From an uncultured Photobacterium sp. (GTDB lineage: Bacteria > Pseudomonadota > Gammaproteobacteria > Enterobacterales > Vibrionaceae), in contig CAMQZF010000008.1 of NCBI GenBank assembly GCA_947039525.1, positions 1-32,492 of the forward strand: a stretch of 32,492 nt of DNA, read 5' to 3'. Each line of letters starts with the position of its first letter. Within the stretch, counting starts at the first letter, position 1. The translations under genes and the position numbers were made by a program. The notes beneath the pieces are model-generated. The model did no database searches and was not told where the DNA came from. It saw only the letters and a list, made by a program, of their open reading frames with translations. This document shows positions 1 through 7,969 of this stretch, piece after piece.

Positions 1-392
1 TGGCAGAGAATCAATACTACGGCACTGGTCGCCGTAAAAGCTCAGCAGCTCGCGTATTCATTAAGCCGGGCACTGGTAACATCGTTATCAATAAGCGTGA
101 CCTAGAAACTTACTTCACTCGCCCAACTGCGCGTATGATCGTTCTTCAAGCTCTTGAGCTAGTTGAAATGACTGAGAAGTTAGATCTATACATCACTGTT
201 AAAGGTGGTGGTATCACAGGTCAATCAGGTGCGATCCGTCACGGTATCACACGTGCTCTTATGGAATACGACGAAACTCTACGTCCTACTCTACGTGCCG
301 CTGGCTTCGTTACGCGTGACGCTCGTTGCGTTGAACGTAAGAAAGTTGGTCTACGTAAAGCACGTAAGAAACGTCAATTCTCTAAGCGTTAA
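1..392 (+). CDS. rpsI: 30S ribosomal protein S9 (5' end cut by one base)
   Basis: S9 is a small-subunit ribosomal protein whose basic C-terminal tail reaches toward the P-site tRNA. The window opens on the last two bases of the start codon, and the reading frame begins with [12 protein letters not shown]. With the missing Met the protein is 130 aa, equal to the E. coli length. The C-terminus is rich in Arg/Lys and ends Ser-Lys-Arg, the conserved tail of S9. In most bacteria rplM (L13) lies just upstream, so it is expected outside the left edge. Only the first base of the gene is missing. A strong terminator follows. Identification is secure. Confidence 0.97.
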   Translation, partial: AENQYYGTGRRKSSAARVFIKPGTGNIVINKRDLETYFTRPTARMIVLQALELVEMTEKLDLYITVKGGGITGQSGAIRHGITRALMEYDETLRPTLRAAGFVTRDARCVERKKVGLRKARKKRQFSKR

Positions 393-432
393 TTATTACG
401 CGCCAGAATTTCTGGTACGAGAAAGACCTATC

Positions 433-461
433 AACCCAGCCATTTATGGCTGGGTTTTTTT
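433..461 (+). terminator. rho-independent terminator after rpsI
   Basis: A perfect 10-bp stem (433-442 pairing with 447-456) has a TTTA loop and is followed by a run of T. It lies 41 bp after the rpsI stop codon and separates ribosomal protein transcription from petABC. Confidence 0.92.
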
Positions 462-723
462 ATGCCTGATTTTTCCCTTCTGATTTTTTCTATTTCTCCT
501 TTTCTCTTAAAAGAAAACGGATTGATCACATTTTGTTGCAAAAAAGTATCTTAATCTTGTTACTTTGTATCATTTTCTTTATCATTTTTTAATAAAAGAT
601 ATCAAATAATGAAATAACTCAATGGTGTTTACTCGCACTGGGGTTGTACATATCGGTGACATGCTCTTTGGATGATAAGGACATAATCAAAATCCGCCGT
701 CAGAGCAAATGGGAGAATATTGG
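462..723 (+). other. Gene-free upstream region of petABC
   Basis: About 260 bp between the rpsI terminator and petA. It is very AT-rich up to about 630 and has no plausible gene on either strand; the 115-codon frame on the minus strand is a shadow of petA. It should contain the petABC promoter and any redox-responsive operator. Only a moderate promoter match (557-585) can be named. Confidence 0.6.
557..585 (+). promoter_or_regulatory. Candidate sigma-70 promoter for petABC
   Basis: TTGTTA (557-562) and TATCAT (580-585) are spaced by 17 bp, giving 4/6 and 5/6 consensus matches. The start would be near 592, leaving a leader of about 130 nt. The surroundings are AT-rich, so chance matches are likely. 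Confidence 0.33.
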
Positions 724-1314
724 ATGAGCAATGCGCCAGTAAATAAAGGACGTCGACGCTTTCTAACTATCACAACATCGGTTGTTGGTGGAGTAGGAGC
801 AGCGGCTGTCGCAGTGCCTTTTATTAAATCATGGAACCCCAGTGCTAAAGCCAAAGCAGCTGGAGCACCTGTAGAAGTTGATATTAGTAAATTAGAAATT
901 GGGCAAATGGTTCGTGTTGAATGGCGAGGTAAGCCTGTTTGGGTCGTTCGGCGCAGTCCTGTAATTCTTGAGGGACTGGGTGTGATCAGTGAACAATTGC
1001 GCGATCCGGAATCCGGTGAGCCACAGCAACCCACGTATGCAACAAATTCACATCGTTCAGTTAAACCTGAAATTTTTATTGCCGTGGGGATTTGTACTCA
1101 CCTTGGTTGCTCTCCTACTTATTTGCCCGATACATTCAGTGAGCAGGTCAATGGCGTAGCGTCTGGTTTTTTTTGTCCTTGTCATGGTTCGAAATTTGAT
1201 ATGGCAGGACGTGTATTTGAAGGTGTGCCAGCCCCTTTAAATTTGGTTGTTCCACCGCATCAATTTGTTGATGACAATACCATTATCGTTGGCATTGATG
1301 GGGAGGCTGTGTAA
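724..1314 (+). CDS. petA: Ubiquinol-cytochrome c reductase, Rieske iron-sulfur subunit
   Basis: This subunit of the cytochrome bc1 complex takes an electron from ubiquinol at the Qo site and passes it to cytochrome c1. The 196-aa protein begins MSNAPVNKGRRRF and has a twin-arginine type N-terminus (Arg10-Arg11-Arg12) before a hydrophobic segment at about 18-35, as expected for a Tat-exported, N-anchored Rieske protein. Box I is CTHLGC (124-129) and box II CPCHGS (151-156). By family analogy Cys124, His126, Cys151 and His154 hold the 2Fe-2S cluster and Cys129-Cys153 form the disulfide. An in-frame ATG at 709 exists, but 724 has a GGGAGA site 7 bp upstream and matches relatives. It overlaps petB by one base, which indicates translational coupling. 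Confidence 0.96.
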   Translation: MSNAPVNKGRRRFLTITTSVVGGVGAAAVAVPFIKSWNPSAKAKAAGAPVEVDISKLEIGQMVRVEWRGKPVWVVRRSPVILEGLGVISEQLRDPESGEPQQPTYATNSHRSVKPEIFIAVGICTHLGCSPTYLPDTFSEQVNGVASGFFCPCHGSKFDMAGRVFEGVPAPLNLVVPPHQFVDDNTIIVGIDGEAV

Positions 1315-2585
1315 TGAACGGATTTGCTGGATGGCTTGAAAAGCGTTTGCCTGTCATGAATGCGTATCGTAAGCATTTGTCTGAATATCCAATGCCGAAG
1401 AATTTTAATTTTTGGTATATTTTTGGCTCATTAGCCATGTTGGTGCTAGTTAATCAAATCATTACCGGTATTTGGTTAACCATGAATTATGAACCTTCAG
1501 GTGAAGGTGCATTTGCGTCAATTGAATATATTATGCGCGATGTGGATTACGGGTGGTTGCTTCGATATATGCATTCAACTGGCGCTTCGGCCTTTTTTGT
1601 CGTGATTTATTTGCATATGTTTCGTGGTCTGATTTATGGCTCTTATCAAAAACCTCGTGAGCTCTTGTGGCTATTTGGTATGTTGATTTTTCTTGTGTTG
1701 ATGGCTGAAGCGTTTATGGGGTATTTGTTGCCGTGGGGACAAATGTCTTATTGGGGGGCACAAGTTATTATTTCCTTATTTGGTGCTATTCCTGTTATCG
1801 GCGATGATCTCACGCTTTGGATTCGTGGTGATTATGTTATTTCTGGCGCGACATTGAATCGTTTCTTTGCATTGCATGTTATTGCATTACCGATTGTTTT
1901 ATTGCTTTTGGTTGTGCTGCATATTTTGGCGTTGCATGAGGTTGGTTCAAATAACCCTGACGGCATTGAGACTAAACTTCCTAAATCATCTAATGATGAT
2001 GACTCGGTTTCTAAATCGGCATTTAAATTTCACGAATATTATGAAAATAAATATAATATTATCGATTCCATTCCATTCCATCCCTATGGCACGGTAAAAG
2101 ATTTGGTTGGTGTGGCCGTTTTTGCTTTCTTTTTTAGTTATGTGATTTTCTTTAACCCTGAAATGGGGGGGTATTTTTTAGAGGCGCCAAACTTTGAAGC
2201 CGCTAATCCACTTAAAACACCAGAACACATCGCACCAGTTTGGTACTTTACGCCATTTTACGCCATCTTACGTGCAGTTCCTGATAAATTATTAGGTGTC
2301 ATTGCGATGGGTGCATCGATTGTTATGTTGTTTTTATTACCATGGTTTGATCGTTGTCGTGTTCGTTCTTACCGTTATCGTAGCAAGTTGCATACGGCTA
2401 ATATTGTTCAGTTTTCTATTTGTTTTGTTATTTTGGGTATTTTAGGTTCGTTGCCAGCAACACCAATTTATACTTTGCTTGCTCAGATTTGTAGTCTTGG
2501 TTACTTTATGTTCTTCATTTTCTTGTTTTTTTACAGTAAAAATGAAGCGACTAAGCCATTACCAGAGAGGGTAAATTTCAAATGA
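1314..2585 (+). CDS. petB: Ubiquinol-cytochrome c reductase, cytochrome b subunit
   Basis: Membrane core of the bc1 complex, carrying hemes bL and bH and the Qo and Qi quinone sites. The 423-aa protein has about eight hydrophobic helices. Candidate heme ligands are His87 and His101 in helix B (14 apart) and His188 and His203 in helix D (15 apart). The Qo motif reads PVWY (308-311) instead of the mitochondrial PEWY. This variant is established in beta- and gammaproteobacteria, so it supports the taxonomic reading rather than suggesting damage. The gene starts inside the petA stop codon (ATG at 1314) and ends overlapping petC by 4 bases, so the three subunits are made from one message. Confidence 0.97.
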   Translation: MNGFAGWLEKRLPVMNAYRKHLSEYPMPKNFNFWYIFGSLAMLVLVNQIITGIWLTMNYEPSGEGAFASIEYIMRDVDYGWLLRYMHSTGASAFFVVIYLHMFRGLIYGSYQKPRELLWLFGMLIFLVLMAEAFMGYLLPWGQMSYWGAQVIISLFGAIPVIGDDLTLWIRGDYVISGATLNRFFALHVIALPIVLLLLVVLHILALHEVGSNNPDGIETKLPKSSNDDDSVSKSAFKFHEYYENKYNIIDSIPFHPYGTVKDLVGVAVFAFFFSYVIFFNPEMGGYFLEAPNFEAANPLKTPEHIAPVWYFTPFYAILRAVPDKLLGVIAMGASIVMLFLLPWFDRCRVRSYRYRSKLHTANIVQFSICFVILGILGSLPATPIYTLLAQICSLGYFMFFIFLFFYSKNEATKPLPERVNFK

Positions 2586-3319
2586 AGACATGGATTGTCA
2601 TGATAATTGCCTTATTGCCTTCTTTGGCTTGGGCGGCAGGAAGCAGTATTCCTTTAGACTCTGCGAATAATGATTTATCAGATAAAACGTCTTTGCAGCG
2701 TGGTGCAAAGACGTTTATGAACTATTGTGCTGGATGCCATTCGACGGAATATCAGCGTTATGAACGGGTTGCGACAGACTTGGGCATTCCTCCAATATTA
2801 ATGAAAGAACATTTGATGTTTAATCCCAATGCTAAAATTGGCGATAAAATGACGAATTCGATTCCACCACAATATGCCGCAGCTTCTTTTGGTGCTCCGG
2901 CTCCAGATTTAACGTTGGTTGCTCGAGTTCGTGGCAGTGATTGGTTATATACCTACTTGAGATCATTCTATGAAGATCCAACACGTCCTTTTGGTGTGAA
3001 CAATACCGTCTTTCCTAGTGTTGGTATGCCACATGTTTTGGAGGAGTTGCAAGGCGTTCCTAGGAAAGTGTATGAAACAAAATTGGTTGATGGGGAATAT
3101 ATTCAAGAGTACATAGGTATTCGTTCTGATGGTACCGGTGAATTAAACTCAGATGAGTACAATGATATGGTTCGAGACCTTGTTAATTTCTTGAGTTATT
3201 CCGCTGAGCCAATGAAGCTGGAACGTGAAAGAATGGGTTATTGGGTTATGGGTTTTATTGTGATCTTTTTTGTACTAACCTTGTTCTTAAAGAAAGAATA
3301 TTGGCGTGATGTGCATTGA
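2582..3319 (+). CDS. petC: Ubiquinol-cytochrome c reductase, cytochrome c1
   Basis: Heme c subunit of the bc1 complex; it accepts the electron from the Rieske protein and reduces soluble cytochrome c in the periplasm. The 245-aa protein has a Sec signal peptide (residues 1-19, ending in Ala-Trp-Ala-Ala). One covalent heme site CAGCH (49-53) has His53 as axial ligand, and Met149 in a Val-Gly-Met-Pro-His context is the likely sixth ligand. A C-terminal transmembrane anchor (about 219-236) is followed by a positively charged cytoplasmic tail. The ATG overlaps the petB stop (ATGA). A terminator follows, so petABC is a three-gene operon. Confidence 0.96.
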   Translation: MKTWIVMIIALLPSLAWAAGSSIPLDSANNDLSDKTSLQRGAKTFMNYCAGCHSTEYQRYERVATDLGIPPILMKEHLMFNPNAKIGDKMTNSIPPQYAAASFGAPAPDLTLVARVRGSDWLYTYLRSFYEDPTRPFGVNNTVFPSVGMPHVLEELQGVPRKVYETKLVDGEYIQEYIGIRSDGTGELNSDEYNDMVRDLVNFLSYSAEPMKLERERMGYWVMGFIVIFFVLTLFLKKEYWRDVH

Positions 3320-3352
3320 TCGGGTACTCTAGTCGATTAGAATCTTTGCAAT

Positions 3353-3377
3353 GGGAGGTGTTCACCTCCCTTGTTTT
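3353..3377 (+). terminator. rho-independent terminator after petC
   Basis: GGGAGGT (3353-3359) pairs with ACCTCCC (3364-3370) around a GTTC tetraloop, followed by TTGTTTTTG. It sits 33 bp after petC and about 30 bp before sspA. The T-tract is interrupted by a G, so some read-through into sspA is possible. Confidence 0.8.
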
Positions 3378-3406
3378 TGTGTATTGAAAATATACTGGAG
3401 GGGTGA

Positions 3407-4045
3407 ATGGCTGTTGCTGCCAACAAACGCTCTGTGATGACTTTATATTCTGATGCGTCGGATATGTATAGCCATCAGGTTCGTATCGTATTAGCTGAAA
3501 AGGGTGTCAGCGTTGAGATTGAATTAGTTGACCCTGAAAAGCTACCAGAAGATCTGATTGATCTTAATCCCTATCATTCTGTTCCTACATTGGTGGATCG
3601 TGAGTTAGCTTTGTATCAAGCGAACATCATCATGGAATATTTGGATGAGCGTTTTCCTCACCCACCATTGATGCCGGTTTATCCTGTTGCACGTGGTAAC
3701 AGTCGTTTGATGATGTACCGAATTGAGCGCAATTGGTACTCATTAGCTCTGACTGTGATGACTGGCTCTGCTGATGAGAAAGAAAAAGCACGTAAGAAGT
3801 TGCGTGAAGAATTATTGTCTCTAGCGCCAGTTTTTGCTGAATACCCATATTTTATGAGTGAAGAATTCAGCTTAGTGGATTGTTACCTTGCTCCATTATT
3901 GTGGCGTTTGCCATCAATGGGCATTGATTTAACAGGTCCTGGTGCAAAAGACGTTAAAAATTACATGACTCGTGTGTTTGATCGTGATTCATTCTTAGCT
4001 TCACTCACTGAAGCTGAACGTGAAATGCGTTTGGCTGGTCAGTAA
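3407..4045 (+). CDS. sspA: Stringent starvation protein A
   Basis: SspA is an RNA polymerase-associated protein with a glutathione S-transferase fold but no known GST activity. In E. coli it is induced by starvation and affects acid tolerance, H-NS levels and phage P1 late transcription. The 212 aa equal the E. coli length. Near-identical blocks include the start MAVAANKRSVMTL, HQVRIVLAEKG, PHPPLMPVYPVARG and the C-terminal DSFLASLTEAEREMRL. The thioredoxin-like N-domain spans about 10-85 and the helical GST C-domain about 90-205. GGAGG at 3397-3401 lies 5 bp before the ATG. The stop codon overlaps the sspB start by one base, so the two proteins are coupled. Confidence 0.96.
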   Translation: MAVAANKRSVMTLYSDASDMYSHQVRIVLAEKGVSVEIELVDPEKLPEDLIDLNPYHSVPTLVDRELALYQANIIMEYLDERFPHPPLMPVYPVARGNSRLMMYRIERNWYSLALTVMTGSADEKEKARKKLREELLSLAPVFAEYPYFMSEEFSLVDCYLAPLLWRLPSMGIDLTGPGAKDVKNYMTRVFDRDSFLASLTEAEREMRLAGQ

Positions 4046-4530
4046 TGGATATTGAGCAACTTAGCCCACGCCGTCCGTATATTTTGCGTGCATTTTATGA
4101 TTGGTTGCTAGACAACAATCTTACGCCGCATTTGGTTGTGGATGCCACGTTGGCTGGTGTGCAAGTTCCAATGGAATTTGTGGTCGATGGTCAAATTGTT
4201 TTGAATATTGCACCGCAAGCGATTGGTAACTTGGAGTTGGGTAATGACGATATTCGTTTCAGTGCCCGTTTCAGTGGTCGTCCTCATGTTGTGATTGTGC
4301 CTTTGTATGCTGCAATTGCATTGTACGCTCGCGAGAATGGGGCTGGAACTATGTTTGAGCCAGAACCTGCTTATGATGCGACAATATCTGAAGCTGAAGA
4401 GTTGGAAGAAACTTCACCAGCAATGAGTGAAGTAATTTCAACGGTGGTTGAAGATAACAATGATGACACGCCACCAGATGATGAGCCGCCACGACCGCAA
4501 GGTCGTCCAAGCTTACGTCTTGTGAAATAA
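4045..4530 (+). CDS. sspB: ClpXP protease specificity-enhancing factor SspB
   Basis: SspB is an adaptor that binds ssrA-tagged peptides released from stalled ribosomes and delivers them to ClpXP. The 161-aa protein has the folded substrate-binding domain (about 1-110). An acidic, disordered linker follows (about 115-150, rich in Glu, Asp and Pro). The C-terminus ends GRPSLRLVK, the conserved ClpX-docking tail (E. coli ends GRPALRVVK). The domain-linker-tail layout is exactly that of the family. The start lies within the sspA stop codon. A terminator begins right after the stop. Confidence 0.95.
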   Translation: MDIEQLSPRRPYILRAFYDWLLDNNLTPHLVVDATLAGVQVPMEFVVDGQIVLNIAPQAIGNLELGNDDIRFSARFSGRPHVVIVPLYAAIALYARENGAGTMFEPEPAYDATISEAEELEETSPAMSEVISTVVEDNNDDTPPDDEPPRPQGRPSLRLVK

Positions 4531-4560
4531 AAAAACGCAGCCTATTGGCTGCGTTTTTTT
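4531..4560. terminator. Bidirectional terminator between sspB and dolP
   Basis: AACGCAGCC (4534-4542) and GGCTGCGTT (4547-4555) form a perfect 9-bp stem around TATT. It has an A-run on the left and a T-run on the right, so both strands read stem then U-tract. It serves sspB (+) and the convergent lpoA-dolP operon (-). Confidence 0.9.
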
Positions 4561-4590
4561 ATGGATAGAGATCATGAATAAGCGTCGATA

Positions 4591-5127
4591 TTATAGATTA
4601 TTTGGTGTTTTTAGTAAGCGAACTACTTTTTTGACGCCAGGAATGTTTCGTGCCATGTGCGTGGCAATATCAGCCTGATTATTATTTACATACCCCAGTA
4701 AATACACGATGTTATTTTCGGTAATGACTTTAATTGCAACATCGGATAATTGTTTACTGGCAATCATTTCTGTTTTTAAGCGTGTAGTAATCCAAGCGTC
4801 TTTGGTGACTTCTTTTATCGGTAACTTTGCGTGTTCTTCTATCTGATTATAGATTTTATGAATGGAAGGTATTTGTTCTACTAAATTGAGAAATTGCTCA
4901 GTCATGGGTTTGGATTGTGATTGTCCAATTAATAAAACACTTTGGCTTATTACTATTGCGTTTATATCCATGTGAGTTTTGAATGGCTGTTGTTGTGCTA
5001 AACCATTAATGTCCATTTCTAATTGTTGATCTTGCCATTGTGCACTGGCATCTCTAGGATCTTGTTGATTAAGTCCTGTACAGCCTTGTAATAATAACGC
5101 ACATAAAATCACTCGAATCCAAGCCAT
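4591..5127 (-). CDS. dolP: Outer-membrane BON-domain lipoprotein DolP (YraP)
   Basis: In E. coli DolP (formerly YraP) is an outer-membrane lipoprotein that binds anionic phospholipid, supports BAM function and concentrates at division sites. This 178-aa protein has a short lipoprotein signal ending in LLQGC, with Cys16 as the lipidation site and Thr at +2, compatible with outer-membrane sorting. Two BON-like repeats follow, roughly 45-105 and 108-178; the second contains a typical Ile-Val-Tyr-Leu-Leu-Gly-Tyr-Val strand. It is slightly shorter than the E. coli protein (191 aa). It is the last gene of the minus-strand block, 6 bp after diaA, the same order as E. coli yraN-diaA-dolP. Sequence conservation is lower than for its neighbours; the call rests on the lipobox, BON pattern and synteny. 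Confidence 0.88.
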   Translation of the reverse strand: MAWIRVILCALLLQGCTGLNQQDPRDASAQWQDQQLEMDINGLAQQQPFKTHMDINAIVISQSVLLIGQSQSKPMTEQFLNLVEQIPSIHKIYNQIEEHAKLPIKEVTKDAWITTRLKTEMIASKQLSDVAIKVITENNIVYLLGYVNNNQADIATHMARNIPGVKKVVRLLKTPNNL

Positions 5128-5133
5128 GATTGA

Positions 5134-5724
5134 TTAACCTTCATGTTGAGGGAAAAGCATTTGATCAATAAGATCACACAAACAATGGATAGTAAGCAAA
5201 TGTCCTTCGTGAATTCGTGCACTGCGTTGTGATGGAATGCGAATTTCTACGTCATTAAGCCCAAATAACCCTGCCATTTCACCGCCATCTTTTCCTGTTA
5301 ACGCAATGATACTCATGTCTCGGCTTAGTGCTGCTTCCATCGCTTTGATAATGTTTTTATTATTACCGGAGCTGGATAAAACAAACAGTACGTCCCCGTG
5401 TTGTCCAAATGCACGCACTTGTTTTGAAAAAATTTCGGTTTGTTGATTGTCATTAGCGATTGAACTTACAGTAATATTATCAGCATTCAGTGCGAAAGCG
5501 GGAAGGCTTGGTCGCTCGGTTTCAAACCGATTGATCATGCATGCTACAAATTGTTGAGAATTAGCTGCTGCTGCCCCGTTCCCACAAGCCAGTACTTTAT
5601 TGCCGTTCAATAAGCATTGAAGTAGGATTTGTGCAGCTTTAGTGATGTGTTCAGGCAGTGCTTCGGCAGAGGCAATTTGTGTTTGAATACTTTCGGTGAA
5701 TGTTGCTTTAATGCTATTTAGCAT
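5134..5724 (-). CDS. diaA: DnaA initiator-associating protein DiaA (SIS domain)
   Basis: DiaA is a tetrameric SIS-domain protein that binds DnaA and promotes timely initiation at oriC; it is a paralogue of the sedoheptulose-7-phosphate isomerase GmhA. The 196 aa equal the E. coli length. Conserved stretches include [10 protein letters not shown] near the N-terminus, [12 protein letters not shown] (about 65-76), GGEMAGL and [13 protein letters not shown]. The usual SIS loop with Ser (E. coli GNGTSAANAQHF) reads [12 protein letters not shown] here, so residues that contact sugar phosphate in isomerases are absent. This fits a protein-binding rather than catalytic role. The RSARI-His-Glu-Gly-His motif remains. 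It starts 3 bp after the yraN stop. Confidence 0.92.
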   Translation of the reverse strand: MLNSIKATFTESIQTQIASAEALPEHITKAAQILLQCLLNGNKVLACGNGAAAANSQQFVACMINRFETERPSLPAFALNADNITVSSIANDNQQTEIFSKQVRAFGQHGDVLFVLSSSGNNKNIIKAMEAALSRDMSIIALTGKDGGEMAGLFGLNDVEIRIPSQRSARIHEGHLLTIHCLCDLIDQMLFPQHEG

Positions 5725-5727
5725 GAC

Positions 5728-6102
5728 TTAGCCTTCTACTAGAGTATTGGTGAACCATTCGATGTGGTGATTGTGTCCTTCGATGGCAATAATATCAAAT
5801 CGCAGTTCATTATGAGTTTCTGATAATTGATTTTGTTGTAACCAAATTGAAGCTGTGGCTTTTAGTTTTTGTTGTTTTGAGGGTGTGACACTTTGAACAG
5901 CAGAGCCGTAGTGTGTGTTTCGGCGATATTTTACTTCGATAAAGACATAACAGGCTTTATCTTTCATGATCAGATCAATTTCACCATAACGAGAATGAAA
6001 ATTACGAGTGATCGGAACTAAGCCGTGGCTTTGTAAATAAGCTTCAGCCACAGCTTCGAAATGTTGCCCTTTTTGTTTATTAGTGAGTTGCTTGGACGCC
6101 AT
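5728..6102 (-). CDS. yraN: YraN family protein (UPF0102, nuclease-like fold)
   Basis: This small conserved protein of unproven function has a PD-(D/E)XK endonuclease-like fold. The 124 aa fit the family. The N-terminal KGQHFEAVAEAYL helix is followed by Gly40-Glu41-Ile-Asp43-Leu-Ile and by Phe-Ile-Glu56-Val-Lys58-Tyr-Arg, the catalytic-type Asp / Glu-x-Lys arrangement. The GSAVQSVTPSKQQKL block is typical of the family. The start (6100-6102) lies inside the lpoA 3' end with a 23-bp overlap and no clear Shine-Dalgarno, which suggests translational coupling. Gene order lpoA-yraN-diaA-dolP is as in E. coli. DNA-cleaving activity is an inference from the motif only. Confidence 0.93.
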   Translation of the reverse strand: MASKQLTNKQKGQHFEAVAEAYLQSHGLVPITRNFHSRYGEIDLIMKDKACYVFIEVKYRRNTHYGSAVQSVTPSKQQKLKATASIWLQQNQLSETHNELRFDIIAIEGHNHHIEWFTNTLVEG

Positions 6103-7918
6103 TAGGAGTAAAAATTGCCCATTCTAATTGTCGTTGCACAATACATTGATTATTAATGCTTAATTGACCGGTTTGACCGTCAAATGTGTGTTGATTCAAA
6201 ACTCGCATTTTAGGTAACTGATTGATTAAACTGTATGCATCCATACCAAAAGCATGAAGACGAATTTCACCATTACCTTGATTTGTCCAGAGTTTCTGAC
6301 GATCAGCTTGTTCCGTTGGTGTTGGAGACACAATTAATGGGATATCGTTAAATTGAATACCACTGATTTCATTCATTTGACGATTATCACCGGGATTACT
6401 GCGCGCACTGGTAAATAATTGAGGCGATTTAATACCAGGGTTTAAGGTTACCTCAATGGAGGGTTTTAATAATGCTAAATCTGTTTTGTTTGCAATAACG
6501 TAGACGGCATCGATGTCTCGGCGGCTACGACTCTCTCCTTTAACATTACTCCCTAATAAGCGCTGCATCTGTTGAATACGAGTTTTACTGGCATTTAAAC
6601 CAAAAATGTTTGCTAACTCTTTCTGATATTGATTTGGCGATCCAATGTATTTTAGTTCCGGTGTGCGGCCTGTCAGCTTTTTCCATTGTTCTATAAAGGC
6701 ATTGCCAACACGTTTTCCAAACCCACTATTAGGAACCAATACTAATGGATAGTGCATTCCTGATGTAAAAATATGTTGTGCGCTTTGTTGTGCTTCTTGT
6801 TCCGGAGATAAAGAAAAATAGCAGGTGTTAGTCTGTGTATTCAGTGTGGATGGCTCGTTTAACGCCAACATCGGAATGTCATCTTGATCGATATTTTGCA
6901 GTTCGACAATTTTGGATTTCGTTAGGGGACCAATAATAAAGTCAATCTTGGCTTGCTTCATCTTAGCCATAATATCCGTCATTGATTTGGATTGTGTGTC
7001 ATAAATGGTTAATTTTTCATCATTGCTGCGTTCTGGGTTTTTCATCATGGCATCCACGAAACCATTGCGTACGGCTTTACCCTGAGCCTCATATTTACCA
7101 CTTAATGGTAATAACAGAGCAATATTTTTTGGTTGAGACAAATCCATATTCATGATGCGAGTAATTTCACTCGGCATCGCATCATGTGCTGGGTGGTAAG
7201 GGTGAGTACTCAACCACTCTTGAACCATGGATTTGAGCTTCACTGGATTGTTGGCAAAGGTGTTTTTCAACATAGCGAGTTGAATCCAACCACGCAGTAC
7301 TGTGTTATCTGGATTAATATTAGCCGCTTGTAATTGTGTGTTATTTAGGCGACTGATGTCGCTCCAGACTTGTTGCCAATTGGTGGTGCGGGCAGCGGTT
7401 GATAAATATTGATTCAATGCTGTCCGTGCTGTTGCAGCTAGAATAAATTGTTGAGTACTTTCGTACAGTGCTGCTTTTAATTCGTAGTAGCGCTGGAACT
7501 GTTGAGGTGTTACTTGCCACCATGATTCGAAATTAAGTTGGCTGAGTGCTTTTTTCGGTTGTTGCAGTTGTTGGTATAAATACGCGGTGCTTAATTGCCA
7601 TTCGATATTTTGTATCGGCGATAAGGTCTCTTGAGCAATACGTTGTGATTGCTTTTCCGCTTGGTGCCATTGACCTTCTTGGAGAAAGGCTTTTAACGCT
7701 AAAATGTTCCAGTCAATGCTTTCACTGCCACCACTTGATTCGGCTTTGAGTAAATAGTTAGTGGCGTGATCCGTGGCCGGTTGACTGATATTGATGTCCG
7801 TTTTATTTAAATACGGATTTGCAATACTACAGCCACCTAAAACAAGGGCGAATGCTACAGGAGTGAGCAGTCGTGATACACTTTTCGATCTATGGGTAAA
7901 TTGGCTCATTGAATTCAT
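6080..7918 (-). CDS. lpoA: Penicillin-binding protein activator LpoA
   Basis: LpoA is an outer-membrane lipoprotein that reaches through the periplasm to activate the peptidoglycan synthase PBP1A. The 612-aa protein has a lipoprotein signal with lipobox VLGGC (Cys30, Ser at +2). An N-terminal helical TPR-like domain (about 40-250) is rich in Gln. The C-terminal domain resembles periplasmic substrate-binding proteins and begins near IALLLPLSGKYEAQG (about 260). The length is within the family range (E. coli 678 aa, with an extra linker). The start at 7918 is chosen for the longest signal; the ATG three codons downstream (7909) is equally possible and neither has a good ribosome site. First gene of the minus-strand operon, divergent from rsmI. 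Confidence 0.92.
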   Translation of the reverse strand: MNSMSQFTHRSKSVSRLLTPVAFALVLGGCSIANPYLNKTDINISQPATDHATNYLLKAESSGGSESIDWNILALKAFLQEGQWHQAEKQSQRIAQETLSPIQNIEWQLSTAYLYQQLQQPKKALSQLNFESWWQVTPQQFQRYYELKAALYESTQQFILAATARTALNQYLSTAARTTNWQQVWSDISRLNNTQLQAANINPDNTVLRGWIQLAMLKNTFANNPVKLKSMVQEWLSTHPYHPAHDAMPSEITRIMNMDLSQPKNIALLLPLSGKYEAQGKAVRNGFVDAMMKNPERSNDEKLTIYDTQSKSMTDIMAKMKQAKIDFIIGPLTKSKIVELQNIDQDDIPMLALNEPSTLNTQTNTCYFSLSPEQEAQQSAQHIFTSGMHYPLVLVPNSGFGKRVGNAFIEQWKKLTGRTPELKYIGSPNQYQKELANIFGLNASKTRIQQMQRLLGSNVKGESRSRRDIDAVYVIANKTDLALLKPSIEVTLNPGIKSPQLFTSARSNPGDNRQMNEISGIQFNDIPLIVSPTPTEQADRQKLWTNQGNGEIRLHAFGMDAYSLINQLPKMRVLNQHTFDGQTGQLSINNQCIVQRQLEWAIFTPNGVQATH

Positions 7919-7940
7919 TCACTTGGACAAATTTTCCCCT

Positions 7941-7969
7941 ATATTAATTGCAGATGAGATCTTAAACAA
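7941..7969 (-). promoter_or_regulatory. Candidate promoter for the lpoA operon
   Basis: On the minus strand TTGTTT (7969-7964) and TAATAT (7946-7941) are 17 bp apart. The predicted start near 7934 leaves a leader of about 16 nt. The divergent rsmI promoter must occupy the same 51 bp; a weak match on the plus strand is TTGGAC (7923-7928) with TTAATT (7944-7949), spacer 15. The two would overlap. Confidence 0.33.

Noticed and set aside
1867..2097. Plus-strand frame inside petB in another register
   Set aside because: A shadow of the hydrophobic petB coding sequence; no independent start signal.
3371..3396. TATACT (3391-3396) as the -10 box of an sspA promoter
   Set aside because: It would start transcription only about 4 bases before the ATG, removing the good GGAGG ribosome site from the message, and the -35 spacing is wrong (14 bp).
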